Notes: generated by a model from the letters alone, not told the origin. A stretch of 32,332 nucleotides of DNA from Pseudoalteromonas amylolytica (GCF_001854605.1 NZ_MKJU01000029.1:48006-80337), one strand, 5' to 3'. Shown: positions 17,045-25,792, counted from the first letter of the stretch. A program made the numbers and translations.

Positions 17045-18853
17045 TTAGTACACGTCTTTTTGATAACGGTTCTGGCTACGCAAGTCTTTTAGATACTGCT
17101 CAGCCTGTTCATCATCTTTGCCACCATGGGCTTTAATAATGTCGATCAAAGCTTGGTGAACATCTTTAGCCATACGTGTGGCATCACCACACACATAAAA
17201 ATGTGCACCCTTTTCAAGCCATGCAAAGACTTCTGCACCTTTTTCGCGTAAGCGGTCTTGTACATAGATTTTCTCAGCTTGGTCGCGGCTAAATGCTAAA
17301 TCTACCTTGCTTAGCAAGCCCGACTTCACATACCCTTGAATTTCAACTTGGTATAGGAAATCTTGTGTAAAGTGTGGGTTCCCAAAGAACAACCAGTTTT
17401 CACCTGCCGCCTCACGCGCATCACGCTCTTGTAAAAACGCTCTAAACGGAGCGATCCCCGTACCCGGTCCCACCATGATCACTGGCGTGTCATCATTTGC
17501 AGGCAAACGGAAATTGTCATTGTGCTCGCTAAATACTTTAACTTTTGCACCCTCTTGTGCACGATTTGCCAAGTAGCCCGAACAACCACCAAAATGCTTT
17601 TCACCAAAGGCGTCAAACTCAACCAAACCCACAGTTAGATGTACTTCGTCTTCGACTTCAGTTTGACTAGACGCAATCGAATACAAACGCGCTTGCAGTT
17701 TGCGGCAACAGTCAACTAAAGACTGCGCATCAATTGCCGCAGGATTTTGCTTAATCACATCAAAAATTTGTCTTGCTTCTATGTACTCACGCAAAGCTGC
17801 TTTATCTTCAACCAATGCTTGTAATTGGGCATTGTTGGTCGCCTGTGAATACTTCTCTACAAAACCAGGATATGACTGGGTCAGTTCCAGTTTTTCAATT
17901 AATGCATCACGCACCGCAATACTTTCACCTGCAACTGTCACTTTTGTATCATCAGCAATTGCGAGTAACTCTAGTACCTCATCCACCAGCGCTTCATCGT
18001 TTAGGAAATATACACCCAGTGAATCACCTGGTAAGTAACGAATGTCGGAGCCATCTAAAGAAATCTCGACATGGCGAACATCTTTCGTTGAGTCACGACC
18101 TGTAATTTTTTGCACCACAGACAGTTCCGCGGCAAATGGATTTTGCTTAGTATACTGGCTTGACGCACTCGCCACAGCACTAGGCATGCTCACCACATTG
18201 GTAGCGGCGTCCTGCTGTGACTTTAGTTCAGGTTCAAATACATCCAATGCACCGGCAATCCACTGAGTTGCAAGCTCCTCGTAATCGACATCTAGCTCTG
18301 CACGCTGATAAACCACATCTGCGCCCAAATTGGTCAAACGCTGCTCAAAATCCTTGGCGGTTTGGCAGAAGAATTCATAGCTGGTGTCACCGAGTCCGAT
18401 TACGGCTACTTTCACACCTTCTAACTTTGGCGCCTTTTTACTTGCCAAAAACGCGTGTAACGCTTCAGCATCTTCAGGCGGCTCACCCTCACCATACGTT
18501 GACACAGCAATTGCAAGAAACTTCTCTTTCTTCAGCGCAGAAGTTTTGTAGTCCGCCATATTTACCAGCTTAACACTCAGCCCTCTAGACTCAGCCTGCG
18601 CCTTCAACTGACTGGCTACTGCTTTAGCATTGCCTGTTTGAGAACCATATAAAATTGTTAACGGAGCAGCTTCTACAGCCGCCGCTTGCGTGCCCGCTCC
18701 CCCTGCTAATGCAGCAGAGTTTGCATTGGCTGCCAAATAACCGCTTACCCAGGCTTGCTGGATGGGGTTTAGCTCAGCCACTAAACCTTGTAATTTCTGC
18801 ACTTGCTCTTGCGTAAGCGGGCTGGCCGCAGCGCTAAGTTGACTTAACAACAT
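17045..18853 (-). CDS. cysJ: Sulfite reductase flavoprotein alpha subunit CysJ
   Basis: CysJ carries electrons from NADPH through FAD and FMN to CysI. The order is an N-terminal flavodoxin domain (LYGSQTGNAKAVA, about 68-80), a FAD-binding domain with ARLYSIASS, and a ferredoxin-reductase NADPH domain with VGPGTGIAPFRAFLQ, ending in the usual aromatic C-terminus (KDVY). Length (602 aa) fits. GGGGA sits eight bases before the ATG. As the first gene of cysJIH it is expected to be activated by CysB, whose site would lie in the 306-base gap shared with the nuclease gene. Confidence 0.98.
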   Translation of the reverse strand: MLLSQLSAAASPLTQEQVQKLQGLVAELNPIQQAWVSGYLAANANSAALAGGAGTQAAAVEAAPLTILYGSQTGNAKAVASQLKAQAESRGLSVKLVNMADYKTSALKKEKFLAIAVSTYGEGEPPEDAEALHAFLASKKAPKLEGVKVAVIGLGDTSYEFFCQTAKDFEQRLTNLGADVVYQRAELDVDYEELATQWIAGALDVFEPELKSQQDAATNVVSMPSAVASASSQYTKQNPFAAELSVVQKITGRDSTKDVRHVEISLDGSDIRYLPGDSLGVYFLNDEALVDEVLELLAIADDTKVTVAGESIAVRDALIEKLELTQSYPGFVEKYSQATNNAQLQALVEDKAALREYIEARQIFDVIKQNPAAIDAQSLVDCCRKLQARLYSIASSQTEVEDEVHLTVGLVEFDAFGEKHFGGCSGYLANRAQEGAKVKVFSEHNDNFRLPANDDTPVIMVGPGTGIAPFRAFLQERDAREAAGENWLFFGNPHFTQDFLYQVEIQGYVKSGLLSKVDLAFSRDQAEKIYVQDRLREKGAEVFAWLEKGAHFYVCGDATRMAKDVHQALIDIIKAHGGKDDEQAEQYLKDLRSQNRYQKDVY

Positions 18854-18915
18854 TGAATAATCCCCGTAACCCTAAAACGTCTCTTGCTTAAATGTGTTGC
18901 TTCACTTGCTCAATC

Positions 18916-18934
18916 ATAACGTACAACAAGTTAT
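18916..18934. promoter_or_regulatory. Candidate CysB site upstream of cysJ
   Basis: ATAAC (18916-18920) and GTTAT (18930-18934) form an AT-rich inverted repeat with nine bases between them, 63-81 bases ahead of the cysJ start. CysB sites are degenerate AT-rich half-sites, so this is a positional guess only. Confidence 0.25.
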
Positions 18935-18999
18935 TTCATAGTTTGAAGCATACTGATCTATGCGGACAACAAAAAGACAAAGATCTGCTTTTATATTCC

Positions 19000-19021
19000 T
19001 TTTGGTTATTAATAACCAAAA
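19000..19021. promoter_or_regulatory. Perfect 22-bp palindrome between cysJ and the nuclease gene
   Basis: TTTTGGTTATT and AATAACCAAAA are exact reverse complements with no gap. It lies about 147 bases from the cysJ start and 139 bases from the nuclease start. A perfect dyad of this size is typical of a homodimeric regulator's operator. I cannot name the regulator. Confidence 0.55.
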
Positions 19022-19086
19022 ACACCAACAAAAACAGATTAAAAGATTTGCTTTAAAAATCGCCACTCTAATATTAACATTGCAAT

Positions 19087-19116
19087 AACAAAGGTTCAGT
19101 AAGCTCGGCCTTTGTT
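19087..19116 (+). other. Leader hairpin of the nuclease mRNA
   Basis: AACAAAGG (19087-19094) pairs with CCTTTGTT (19109-19116) around a 14-base loop, 43 bases before the nuclease start. The right arm ends in a T-rich stretch, so it resembles a weak attenuator. Confidence 0.35.
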
Positions 19117-19159
19117 TAAGTAAAAGCAAAAATATTAAATCTAATAAAAGAGATCAAAA

Positions 19160-20791
19160 ATGAAACACGGGAAAACATCCTATAAACAAAAGCTTGCGTT
19201 TGCGCTAAGCGCTGCACTTTGCAGCCAATATGCCGCAGCACAAGTGAGTAATGGTGACTTCGAAAATTGGCAACAAAACCAGCCAACTGGCTGGACGACC
19301 ATTGATTCAGGTATTGCCATAAGCGCAACAAGTAATGTCGTAAAAACTGGCCAAACTGCTGCACAAGTAACCGTAACGACAGGCACGCAAAGTAGCACAG
19401 ATTTGCAGCAGCTCGTTGCGGTGCAAGCAGGGCAAACATATACCTTTAGCACTTGGGTTTATCATACTGAAGGTGGCGTTAAAGCAAGGCTTGTGGTTGA
19501 TGGTTATCATGGTTACTCTGATCCATTTACTTTAAATCAGTGGCAGCAGATCAGTCATTCGTATACCGCCAGCACCGACACATCTATCTCGGTTGGCCTG
19601 CGCTTTTATGACGGCACCGGCTTTGACGGCAACGAAGTGGTGTATATTGATGACTTCCAACCAACCACGACAACTACTCCCCCACCAACTGGCTGCCAAA
19701 ACACTGAACTCAACCTATCATTAACAACCGACCATTACGGCTCAGAAACCAGCTGGACATTGACTAATAGTAGCAACACCCAAGTAGCGAGTGGTAACGG
19801 CTACGCGAGCAATACTACTTACAACGAGTCTTTGTGTGTTGTTGATGACAGCTACACATTCACCATGCTGGACAGCTATGGTGACGGTATGTGTTGTAGC
19901 TATGGTAATGGTTCTTATAGCTTAACGGGTCCAACGGGAACATTAGCTTCAGGTAGCAGCTTTACCACACAACAGCAGCATACCTTTACTATTGGCAGTG
20001 ATAATGGCGGTGGAACACCAACCGACCCATCACAATACTACGCTTCAGCGGCAGGTTTAACTGGCTTTGCGTTAAAGAGTGAGTTGCACAGCATAATTAG
20101 CAACCATCAATCACAGGGTTACTCAGCTATTTGGCAATTTATCGACCAGTCAGAGCGTGATATCTATTTTGAAAATGATAACTCGGTTTTAGATCGCTAC
20201 TCAGAAAGACCAAACGGTAGCGATGCGATAACCTATGTTGCTGTGACCAACCAATGTGGCACATACAGCGTTGAAGGTGACTGCTACAACCGAGAGCATT
20301 CGTTTCCAAAGAGTTGGTTTGGCGGCAAAATCGAGCCTATGAACTCTGATATTCACCATATCTTCGCCACCGATGGATATGTCAATGCCAAGCGCAGTAA
20401 CTATCCGTTTGGTGAAGTAGCAAGCGCCACATACACCTCAAGCAATGGTAGTAGACTTGGCTCAGCCGCATCTAGTCTTAATTATTCAGGCACAGTATTT
20501 GAGCCTATCGATCAATTTAAAGGCGACTTTGCAAGAGCCTACTTTTATATGGCTACTCGCTATGAAGATGTGATCAGCACTTGGCAAAACAATACTGAGT
20601 ACAGTAACGCTGTACTTGATGGCAGTGCCAGTCAGGTGTTTGAGCCTTGGGTTATTGCCATGCTAAAACGCTGGCATGAGGCCGACCCTGTGGATGCAAT
20701 TGAACAAGCACGCAACCAAGCGGCTTACGAGTTTCAAGGCAACCGCAACCCATTTGTAGACCACCCTGAGTTTGTACAGCAGATCTGGTAA
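19160..20791 (+). CDS. Secreted endonuclease I family nuclease with two accessory domains
   Basis: A 543-aa exported nuclease. A signal peptide covers about residues 1-27 (ending CSQYAAA). Residues 28-168 look like a jelly-roll carbohydrate-binding domain (CBM_4_9 type, from VSNGDFENW to VVYIDDF), then a TTTTTPPPTG linker. Residues 178-275 are a second beta-rich domain with the DSYGDGMCCSYGNGSY signature seen in secreted proteins of marine bacteria. The catalytic endonuclease I domain (PF04231) spans about 290-540, with CYNREHSFPKSW at 375-386 and DIHHIFATDG at 397-406 supplying the His/metal site. E. coli EndA has the nuclease domain alone. Likely role: degrading extracellular DNA or RNA for nutrients, with the extra domains holding it to a surface or polymer. 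Confidence 0.9.
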   Translation: MKHGKTSYKQKLAFALSAALCSQYAAAQVSNGDFENWQQNQPTGWTTIDSGIAISATSNVVKTGQTAAQVTVTTGTQSSTDLQQLVAVQAGQTYTFSTWVYHTEGGVKARLVVDGYHGYSDPFTLNQWQQISHSYTASTDTSISVGLRFYDGTGFDGNEVVYIDDFQPTTTTTPPPTGCQNTELNLSLTTDHYGSETSWTLTNSSNTQVASGNGYASNTTYNESLCVVDDSYTFTMLDSYGDGMCCSYGNGSYSLTGPTGTLASGSSFTTQQQHTFTIGSDNGGGTPTDPSQYYASAAGLTGFALKSELHSIISNHQSQGYSAIWQFIDQSERDIYFENDNSVLDRYSERPNGSDAITYVAVTNQCGTYSVEGDCYNREHSFPKSWFGGKIEPMNSDIHHIFATDGYVNAKRSNYPFGEVASATYTSSNGSRLGSAASSLNYSGTVFEPIDQFKGDFARAYFYMATRYEDVISTWQNNTEYSNAVLDGSASQVFEPWVIAMLKRWHEADPVDAIEQARNQAAYEFQGNRNPFVDHPEFVQQIW

Positions 20792-20807
20792 ACAACTAAT
20801 CTAGCCA

Positions 20808-20835
20808 AAAAAAGCCACCGGTCGGTGGCTTTTTT
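20808..20835 (+). terminator. Nuclease gene terminator, near-symmetrical
   Basis: AAAAAAGCCACCG (20808-20820) is exactly complementary to CGGTGGCTTTTTT (20823-20835), sixteen bases after the stop codon. T-runs on both strands make it bidirectional. Confidence 0.92.
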
Positions 20836-20864
20836 GTTTTCGCTTCTAACTAGTTTTTATGAAT

Positions 20865-20892
20865 AAAAAGGCGGCCTACTCCTTCAGGCCGC
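20865..20892 (-). terminator. Terminator of the DUF3103-like gene
   Basis: GCGGCCT (20871-20877) pairs with AGGCCGC (20886-20892); on the minus strand the stem is followed by a run of T (20865-20869). It begins about 20 bases after the stop codon at 20912. Confidence 0.85.
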
Positions 20893-20911
20893 TAACCGAC
20901 TCAACGGGAAA

Positions 20912-22078
20912 TCACCTAGGGTTGATGGTTAAGGGAGATAAACTGATTTTGGCATTACCACTGGCTCCCATGTAACCAGTGTATTGCTGACCTTCAAATA
21001 AGGTATAAAAAACATCCACATAGTCATCATCATTGGTAAACCACGAATCTGGCATGGCTTTGATAAGCTGATTGGTCAGCTGTGGAATAATCGCGTAACC
21101 TTGTACATTGGGGTCAGGAATGGTGCGCATAACCTGAGTGACAATGTCTAAGAAAGTCGTCGCGAGAGTTTTGTAATTAGTGTTGTCATCTTGCTCCATT
21201 AGTAGCAAGTCCGCTGCTTGCCAGCGATAGCGTTCCCAATGAATGATGATTTGATTAGGCGTGTAATCACGACCATCATGATCTAGGTACGGCATATCAA
21301 CGATATCAAGCACCGGTTCATCACGACTTGGGCTCACACCCGTTACAACTCCGTACACTTCTGCTGCCCCTGAAATCCAAGGCTCTTCATCATCATTTAA
21401 ACGAATACGATTCAGCACACTGGTAGAAATAGGCTCTGCGTCACTTTGTGTATCAAAGAACGGTTTGTGCTTAGATAGTGATACAGGTCGGTGCTTATTA
21501 AACTCTCGTTGCATGACAGCCAAACCTTCTTTGAGGCTCTTTTGGCTGTCAATTTCAACGATTAATACGGGTTGCTGCGGCATTTTTTTAGCATCAAGTA
21601 AATGCACATTACCGTGTTGATCATATGCTTCCACATGCACCCAATTCTTATCATCTCCCTTCGGAGCAAATGCAACTAAAACTGGCTCCCCTTGCTGCCA
21701 AGTACTCAGCATTGCACTGTCGGCAAGACGTAACTGATAAATAGATTCGTCAGACTCAGATAGTCCCTTGAGAGATCGAGTATAGCTGTTAGCTGTGCGA
21801 ATCTTAGGTGCTAAAGAAGCTGGTACTAATTCTGAAGAAAGGGGGATTTGTAAACGATACTGACTCATTTGCGCTTTGACAGGAGTCGCTATGCTTGGCA
21901 ATTGATGTGCAACTTGTTTCGCAAGCTGCTTTTTAATATCAACAACTTGATAACCAGCTGGGTTATACACATCCAACGCAGGAAATGCCTGCTTAACCTG
22001 TGCGTCTGAATCTGCTGCATAACTATTTAGACTCATTGCTGCTAAGGCAGTCAATGTAAATTTTGTTAATTTTTTCAT
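20912..22078 (-). CDS. Secreted protein of unknown function, DUF3103-like
   Basis: A 388-aa protein with an N-terminal signal peptide (MKKLTKFTLTALAAMSLNSYA, cleaved near AYAA). The mature part has no cysteine and no membrane segment. Regions such as GAAEVYGVVTG, DIVDMPYLDHDGRDY and TPNQIIIHWERYRW suggest a calcium- or ligand-binding beta domain, and the family resemblance I recall is DUF3103 (Vibrio and relatives). Function is unknown. It is monocistronic: its own terminator follows, and a 238-base gap with a 19-bp dyad precedes it. Confidence 0.75.
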   Translation of the reverse strand: MKKLTKFTLTALAAMSLNSYAADSDAQVKQAFPALDVYNPAGYQVVDIKKQLAKQVAHQLPSIATPVKAQMSQYRLQIPLSSELVPASLAPKIRTANSYTRSLKGLSESDESIYQLRLADSAMLSTWQQGEPVLVAFAPKGDDKNWVHVEAYDQHGNVHLLDAKKMPQQPVLIVEIDSQKSLKEGLAVMQREFNKHRPVSLSKHKPFFDTQSDAEPISTSVLNRIRLNDDEEPWISGAAEVYGVVTGVSPSRDEPVLDIVDMPYLDHDGRDYTPNQIIIHWERYRWQAADLLLMEQDDNTNYKTLATTFLDIVTQVMRTIPDPNVQGYAIIPQLTNQLIKAMPDSWFTNDDDYVDVFYTLFEGQQYTGYMGASGNAKISLSPLTINPR

Positions 22079-22148
22079 ATTCTACTCCTGACAATAATCC
22101 GCGTGTTTGAGTAGAAGAAGATAAAACTTATTGAAAAAATTATCAACC

Positions 22149-22167
22149 TGTTAATTTAAAATTAACA
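22149..22167. promoter_or_regulatory. 19-bp inverted repeat upstream of the DUF3103-like gene
   Basis: TGTTAATTT (22149-22157) and AAATTAACA (22159-22167) are exact reverse complements around one base, 71-89 bases ahead of the start codon. It could be an operator. The rest of the 22079-22316 gap shows nothing else I can name. Confidence 0.45.
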
Positions 22168-22316
22168 AGTTTAAATTTTTCGGTTCGATACATAGCCACT
22201 TTGCGTGCCTATCAAATGTTAAACAAGGAGGGGCGCAACAGTAATAGCCTTGTCTAGAAAGGAGAGGCTTTCAACACGAGTGTAACTGGAAATTCAACCC
22301 CGCAAAATTAGAGTAG

Positions 22317-22694
22317 CTACTCAACAGGATATAAAGTGATTTCTATTCCTGCACCAATGGCTGAGATCCGCAGTAAAGTGTCTGCATGTAGCGCTTGTGA
22401 ATAGCATTTTGGCGTGTTGCCAGAGTTAAAACCAATATCAAATGTTCGTTTCGTACATGACAACCACTGCTTTAACGCAGGTTTAGAGCAGGATTCAATT
22501 AATTCACACAGGTGGTTAATCGCCTTATCTGGACTGATAACTTCAGCGTCAGCCTCAATGCGCGCCAATTGGCGATATTCATCCTGATCATAATGCAATA
22601 CGATGGCATTACGCTTTAAATCATTGACTAAGGCACTAATGTCATGCTTTGACTCTAGCTCAAGATCGACGTTTAAAAACTGAATTTCTGGCAT
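22317..22694 (-). CDS. Uncharacterised 125-aa protein
   Basis: I do not recognise a family. The protein starts with a beta-like segment (IQFLNVDLELES), has a helical middle with a C-x10-C pair (LIESCSKPALKQWLSC) and ends with LLRISAIGAGIEITLYP. There is no signal peptide, so it is probably cytoplasmic. The alternation resembles small immunity-type or regulatory proteins, but that is only an impression. The Shine-Dalgarno sequence is poor (AAGGT, 13 bases ahead). It is divergent from the S41 protease gene across a 266-base gap. Confidence 0.6.
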   Translation of the reverse strand: MPEIQFLNVDLELESKHDISALVNDLKRNAIVLHYDQDEYRQLARIEADAEVISPDKAINHLCELIESCSKPALKQWLSCTKRTFDIGFNSGNTPKCYSQALHADTLLRISAIGAGIEITLYPVE

Positions 22695-22902
22695 ATTGAC
22701 TGTTTTACCTTAACTGGTTAGATCGATGGATAGCTGCTTTAAATGCAAGTGTAACCAAGTAAATACGGACTGGCTAGCGTTAACACCGATTCGTGCTTAT
22801 TACGATTAAATTCCTCTAATTATAAACTCTCCATTGCGACATAGAAATTCGCTCACAAGAAGCCTGACATACACATTATAGGTACTTATTCTGTCCACCT
22901 TA

Positions 22903-22931
22903 TTGCCTTTAATACATAGCTTTGCTAATTT
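22903..22931 (+). promoter_or_regulatory. Candidate promoter of the S41 protease gene
   Basis: TTGCCT (22903-22908) and TAATTT (22926-22931) are 17 bases apart and 30 bases ahead of the start codon. The rest of the 22695-22960 gap shows no other feature. Confidence 0.4.
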
Positions 22932-22960
22932 TTAGCCAATGAACTTAAAAAGCAACCAGC

Positions 22961-24595
22961 ATGAGCAATTTACATTTAGCAGCACTTTTACTTAGTATTT
23001 TGTTGGCCGGGTGTGGCGGAGGCGGTGGAGGTAACGACAATTCACCCTCCCTAGACCCACAGCCCACTACGCCTTCGGAAATATGGAGCGCTGGGGTATT
23101 CCCAGCCTCAAGTCAGTACAAAGACTATTGCGCTAACCCTAGGCAGGGCCTTGACCCACAAGACAATGAACCATACTCGGATAAAGTCGGCAGCGCCATG
23201 CTAGAAAAGTTATGGCTACGCTCTTTTAGCCATGAAACTTACTTGTGGTATGACGAATTACCGGATCCAAATCCAAGTACCTTTGACTCGATAGCCGCAT
23301 ACTTCAATGCGCTTAAAACTTCAGCAACCACGCCATCAGGTAAAGCGAAGGATGACTTTCATTTCTCTGAAAGCTATGAAGACTACATCAAAGAAGCTCA
23401 GTCTGGTGTGGTAGCAGGCTATGGAGTTCGCTGGGCTATCATTAATCGAACCCCGCCTAGACTAATACGTGTCGCCTATACTCAGGACAATTCACCGGCT
23501 GAACTTGCAGGCCTTCAACGTGGGGATGAACTTGTGGAAGTCGATGGTGTTGATATCGATGCTACAGACTCGGCCTCTGTTGCTACGATCAATGCAGCGC
23601 TGCAGCCTGAACTTGGAACAACCCATACGTTTACGTTTGTTCGCACCAATTCACAGACAAGTACCGTAGAACAGTATGACGTATCTCTTACAGCGCAAGA
23701 TATAGAAACCACTCCTGTACAAAATGTACATGTACAAACCATCAATGGCCGTAAGGTAGGCTATGTGCAATTCAATCAGTTTATCTCTGCGGGCCAACGC
23801 CCTTTAATAAACGCCTTCCAAATGTTCGAAAATAGTGACATAGATGAGCTAGTATTAGACCTTCGCTATAACGGTGGCGGGTTAGTTAGTATGGCCGCGC
23901 AATTGGGTTATATGATAGCTGGCAGCGCAAATACACTCGCTACGACGCCTGATACGGGTCGAGTGTTTAGTCAGACGATATACAATGACAAGCGTAGTGC
24001 AGAAAACTATGATGTTAAATTCTCCGCTCGTGCCATCGACTGGAGTGAAAGAGTATATACAGACGAGGTGTTACCGAGTCCTGAGCTTAGCAGAGTGTAC
24101 ATACTGACAACGGCAGGTACCTGCTCGGCAAGTGAATTAATTATTAATGGGTTGCAAGGTATTGATGTTGAAGTGGTCCTTATTGGTGACCAAACATGTG
24201 GTAAACCGTTTGGATTTGCTCCCGCTCCTAATTGTGGCGAGGTGTACTATACCATTCAGTTTAAAAACGAAAATGCCAAGGGATTTGGTAGCTATGCCGA
24301 TGGCTTCACACCCGTTTCTGCTGCGCAAAATAACGGTGAACTCGGGCTAACGAGCCAGGTTTCGGGATGTTTGGTCGCAGATGACTTTGAGCACTCGCTC
24401 GGCGCGGCTAACGAGGCGTTATTTTCAGCAGCACTGAATTATATGGACACGGGTGAGTGTCCGCCTGTGAGCCAACCACGCCCAACCCAAGCATCTGAGT
24501 ACATCTTACAAGGCCCCGCCATTAGCGTTCCATCACACCCACTGCGCGGTGGTATGCACATAATTCCCTTAAAGGGCATGAAAAATGAGCAATAA
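22961..24595 (+). CDS. S41 family peptidase lipoprotein
   Basis: A 544-aa lipoprotein: lipobox LAGC with C18, followed by a poly-glycine tether. A PDZ-like domain lies at about 150-240 (SPAELAGLQRGDELVEVDGV). The C-terminal processing peptidase domain follows, with LVLDLRYNGGG and the catalytic dyad apparently S389 (GTCSASE) and K415 (QTCGKPFG). S41 enzymes degrade or process exported proteins; here the enzyme should face the periplasm or the outer membrane surface. Several cysteines around the active site (C388, C413) are unusual compared with Tsp. The stop overlaps the next gene by 11 bases. Confidence 0.9.
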   Translation: MSNLHLAALLLSILLAGCGGGGGGNDNSPSLDPQPTTPSEIWSAGVFPASSQYKDYCANPRQGLDPQDNEPYSDKVGSAMLEKLWLRSFSHETYLWYDELPDPNPSTFDSIAAYFNALKTSATTPSGKAKDDFHFSESYEDYIKEAQSGVVAGYGVRWAIINRTPPRLIRVAYTQDNSPAELAGLQRGDELVEVDGVDIDATDSASVATINAALQPELGTTHTFTFVRTNSQTSTVEQYDVSLTAQDIETTPVQNVHVQTINGRKVGYVQFNQFISAGQRPLINAFQMFENSDIDELVLDLRYNGGGLVSMAAQLGYMIAGSANTLATTPDTGRVFSQTIYNDKRSAENYDVKFSARAIDWSERVYTDEVLPSPELSRVYILTTAGTCSASELIINGLQGIDVEVVLIGDQTCGKPFGFAPAPNCGEVYYTIQFKNENAKGFGSYADGFTPVSAAQNNGELGLTSQVSGCLVADDFEHSLGAANEALFSAALNYMDTGECPPVSQPRPTQASEYILQGPAISVPSHPLRGGMHIIPLKGMKNEQ

Positions 24596-24971
24596 ACTCA
24601 TTAGCACCATCTTAATATGTCTTGCATTGATTGGCTGTAAACACAACCAATCAATGCAACCGTTGGCAGCAACAATCAAGAACACCACACCAGCGATAAA
24701 AGCTGACATACAAAAAGCCATTGTCAGCTTAAAAGGTGGCGTAGAGCCAAAACTCGCCGATAACGTATTGATGAATAGCAGTACATTATTATTAGAGTCC
24801 CGTGTAGCCAAGCAACCACTAGACCCGGTTTTAGGCACTCACAACATCGCTGTTGAACGCTTTGAATTGCAGCTACGTAATGGTCTGTGTGTTCTCTACT
24901 ATCCTAGTAAAGATAATTATGTCATATTACCCAAAGTACCCTGTGTCGCAGTCACTCAAAGTACTCATTAA
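24585..24971 (+). CDS. Small lipoprotein of unknown function
   Basis: A 128-aa protein with a type II signal: hydrophobic N-terminus and lipobox LIGC (C18). The rest shows no recognised domain; two cysteines near the end (LCVLYYP and PCVAV) may form a disulfide. It starts inside the last codons of the S41 gene (11-base overlap), so it is co-translated and could be a partner of that protease. A helical stretch (AIKADIQKAIVSLKGG) lies after the tether. Confidence 0.8.
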   Translation: MSNKLISTILICLALIGCKHNQSMQPLAATIKNTTPAIKADIQKAIVSLKGGVEPKLADNVLMNSSTLLLESRVAKQPLDPVLGTHNIAVERFELQLRNGLCVLYYPSKDNYVILPKVPCVAVTQSTH

Positions 24972-25045
24972 CTCATAGCCAAAATTAGTTTTCTCTGCTT
25001 GCTGTGGTACAGTAGAACGAGATCGCGTGAACAACTAGATTTTAT

Positions 25046-25726
25046 ATGCAATATCAAACAGCTAATCCTTTCAAACCGCAGTTAAATTATCCATACCACT
25101 GCTGCACATTCAGCACTGAATCTTTTCAACAGAGTGATTTTCTGACTCACAACATTCCCATGCCTCAAAAGTTGCAAAATGCGGTCCCCAAACGCCGAGT
25201 TGAGTATCTGGCTGGGCGAATATGTGCAACACAAGCGTTGGCGCAATTATCCATCACCAGGGTCGAGATAAACAGCACAGAAGATAGAGCGCCAGTATGG
25301 CCAGAAGGCACTTTGGGTAGCATTAGCCATACGCAAGGCATTGCTATGGCAATGGTCACAAATTCGTCTGACCTAAGCGGCTTGGGAATAGACATTGAGA
25401 CCGTTATGCCTAGTGAGCAAGAACAGAGATTGAAGGAACAAATTCTAAACCCTTTGGAAAATGAAGCCTTCACCGCGCTCAGCCAACATCTCTCATGTCC
25501 ATTAACTGTGGTGTTTTCTGCCAAAGAGAGTATTTTTAAGGCGCTTTACCCAAGTGTAAAAAGGTTTTTTGGCTTTGAAGCAGCCAAACTACTGAGCTTT
25601 GATGAACATCAGTTGTGCTTTGAGATAACAGAGCAACTGTCTGACAAAGTTCCGCTAGGTACACAGGTGAATGTGCTTTATCAAACTAATGATCTTTTCG
25701 CATTTACAGAGTGTGCTTTTGCGTAA
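25046..25726 (+). CDS. 4'-phosphopantetheinyl transferase, EntD-type
   Basis: It transfers phosphopantetheine from CoA to a serine on carrier proteins of non-ribosomal peptide or polyketide synthases. The 226-aa protein has all family signatures: KRRVEYLAGR at 49-58, GSISHTQG at 91-98, GIDIE at 114-118 with metal-binding D116 and E118, and FSAKESIFKALYP at 157-169 with E161. It is the EntD/Sfp size class and not AcpS. No NRPS or PKS gene is in the window, so its carrier protein is encoded elsewhere. It lies 74 bases after the small lipoprotein gene. No good Shine-Dalgarno sequence is visible. Confidence 0.9.
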   Translation: MQYQTANPFKPQLNYPYHCCTFSTESFQQSDFLTHNIPMPQKLQNAVPKRRVEYLAGRICATQALAQLSITRVEINSTEDRAPVWPEGTLGSISHTQGIAMAMVTNSSDLSGLGIDIETVMPSEQEQRLKEQILNPLENEAFTALSQHLSCPLTVVFSAKESIFKALYPSVKRFFGFEAAKLLSFDEHQLCFEITEQLSDKVPLGTQVNVLYQTNDLFAFTECAFA

Positions 25727-25747
25727 GTTCATATCACATCAGAAAAA

Positions 25748-25776
25748 CAAAAGGCCCGCATACCGCGGGCCTTTTG
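25748..25776. terminator. Bidirectional terminator between the PPTase and ompA-like genes
   Basis: CAAAAGGCCCGC (25748-25759) and GCGGGCCTTTTG (25765-25776) form a perfect 12-bp stem with a five-base loop. Flanking A and T runs let it serve both converging genes. Confidence 0.9.
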
Positions 25777-25792
25777 CACTTTCAAATAACGA

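Noticed and set aside
15228..18573. Many plus-strand frames opposite cysH, cysI and cysJ
   Set aside because: They are shadows of well-supported genes on the other strand.
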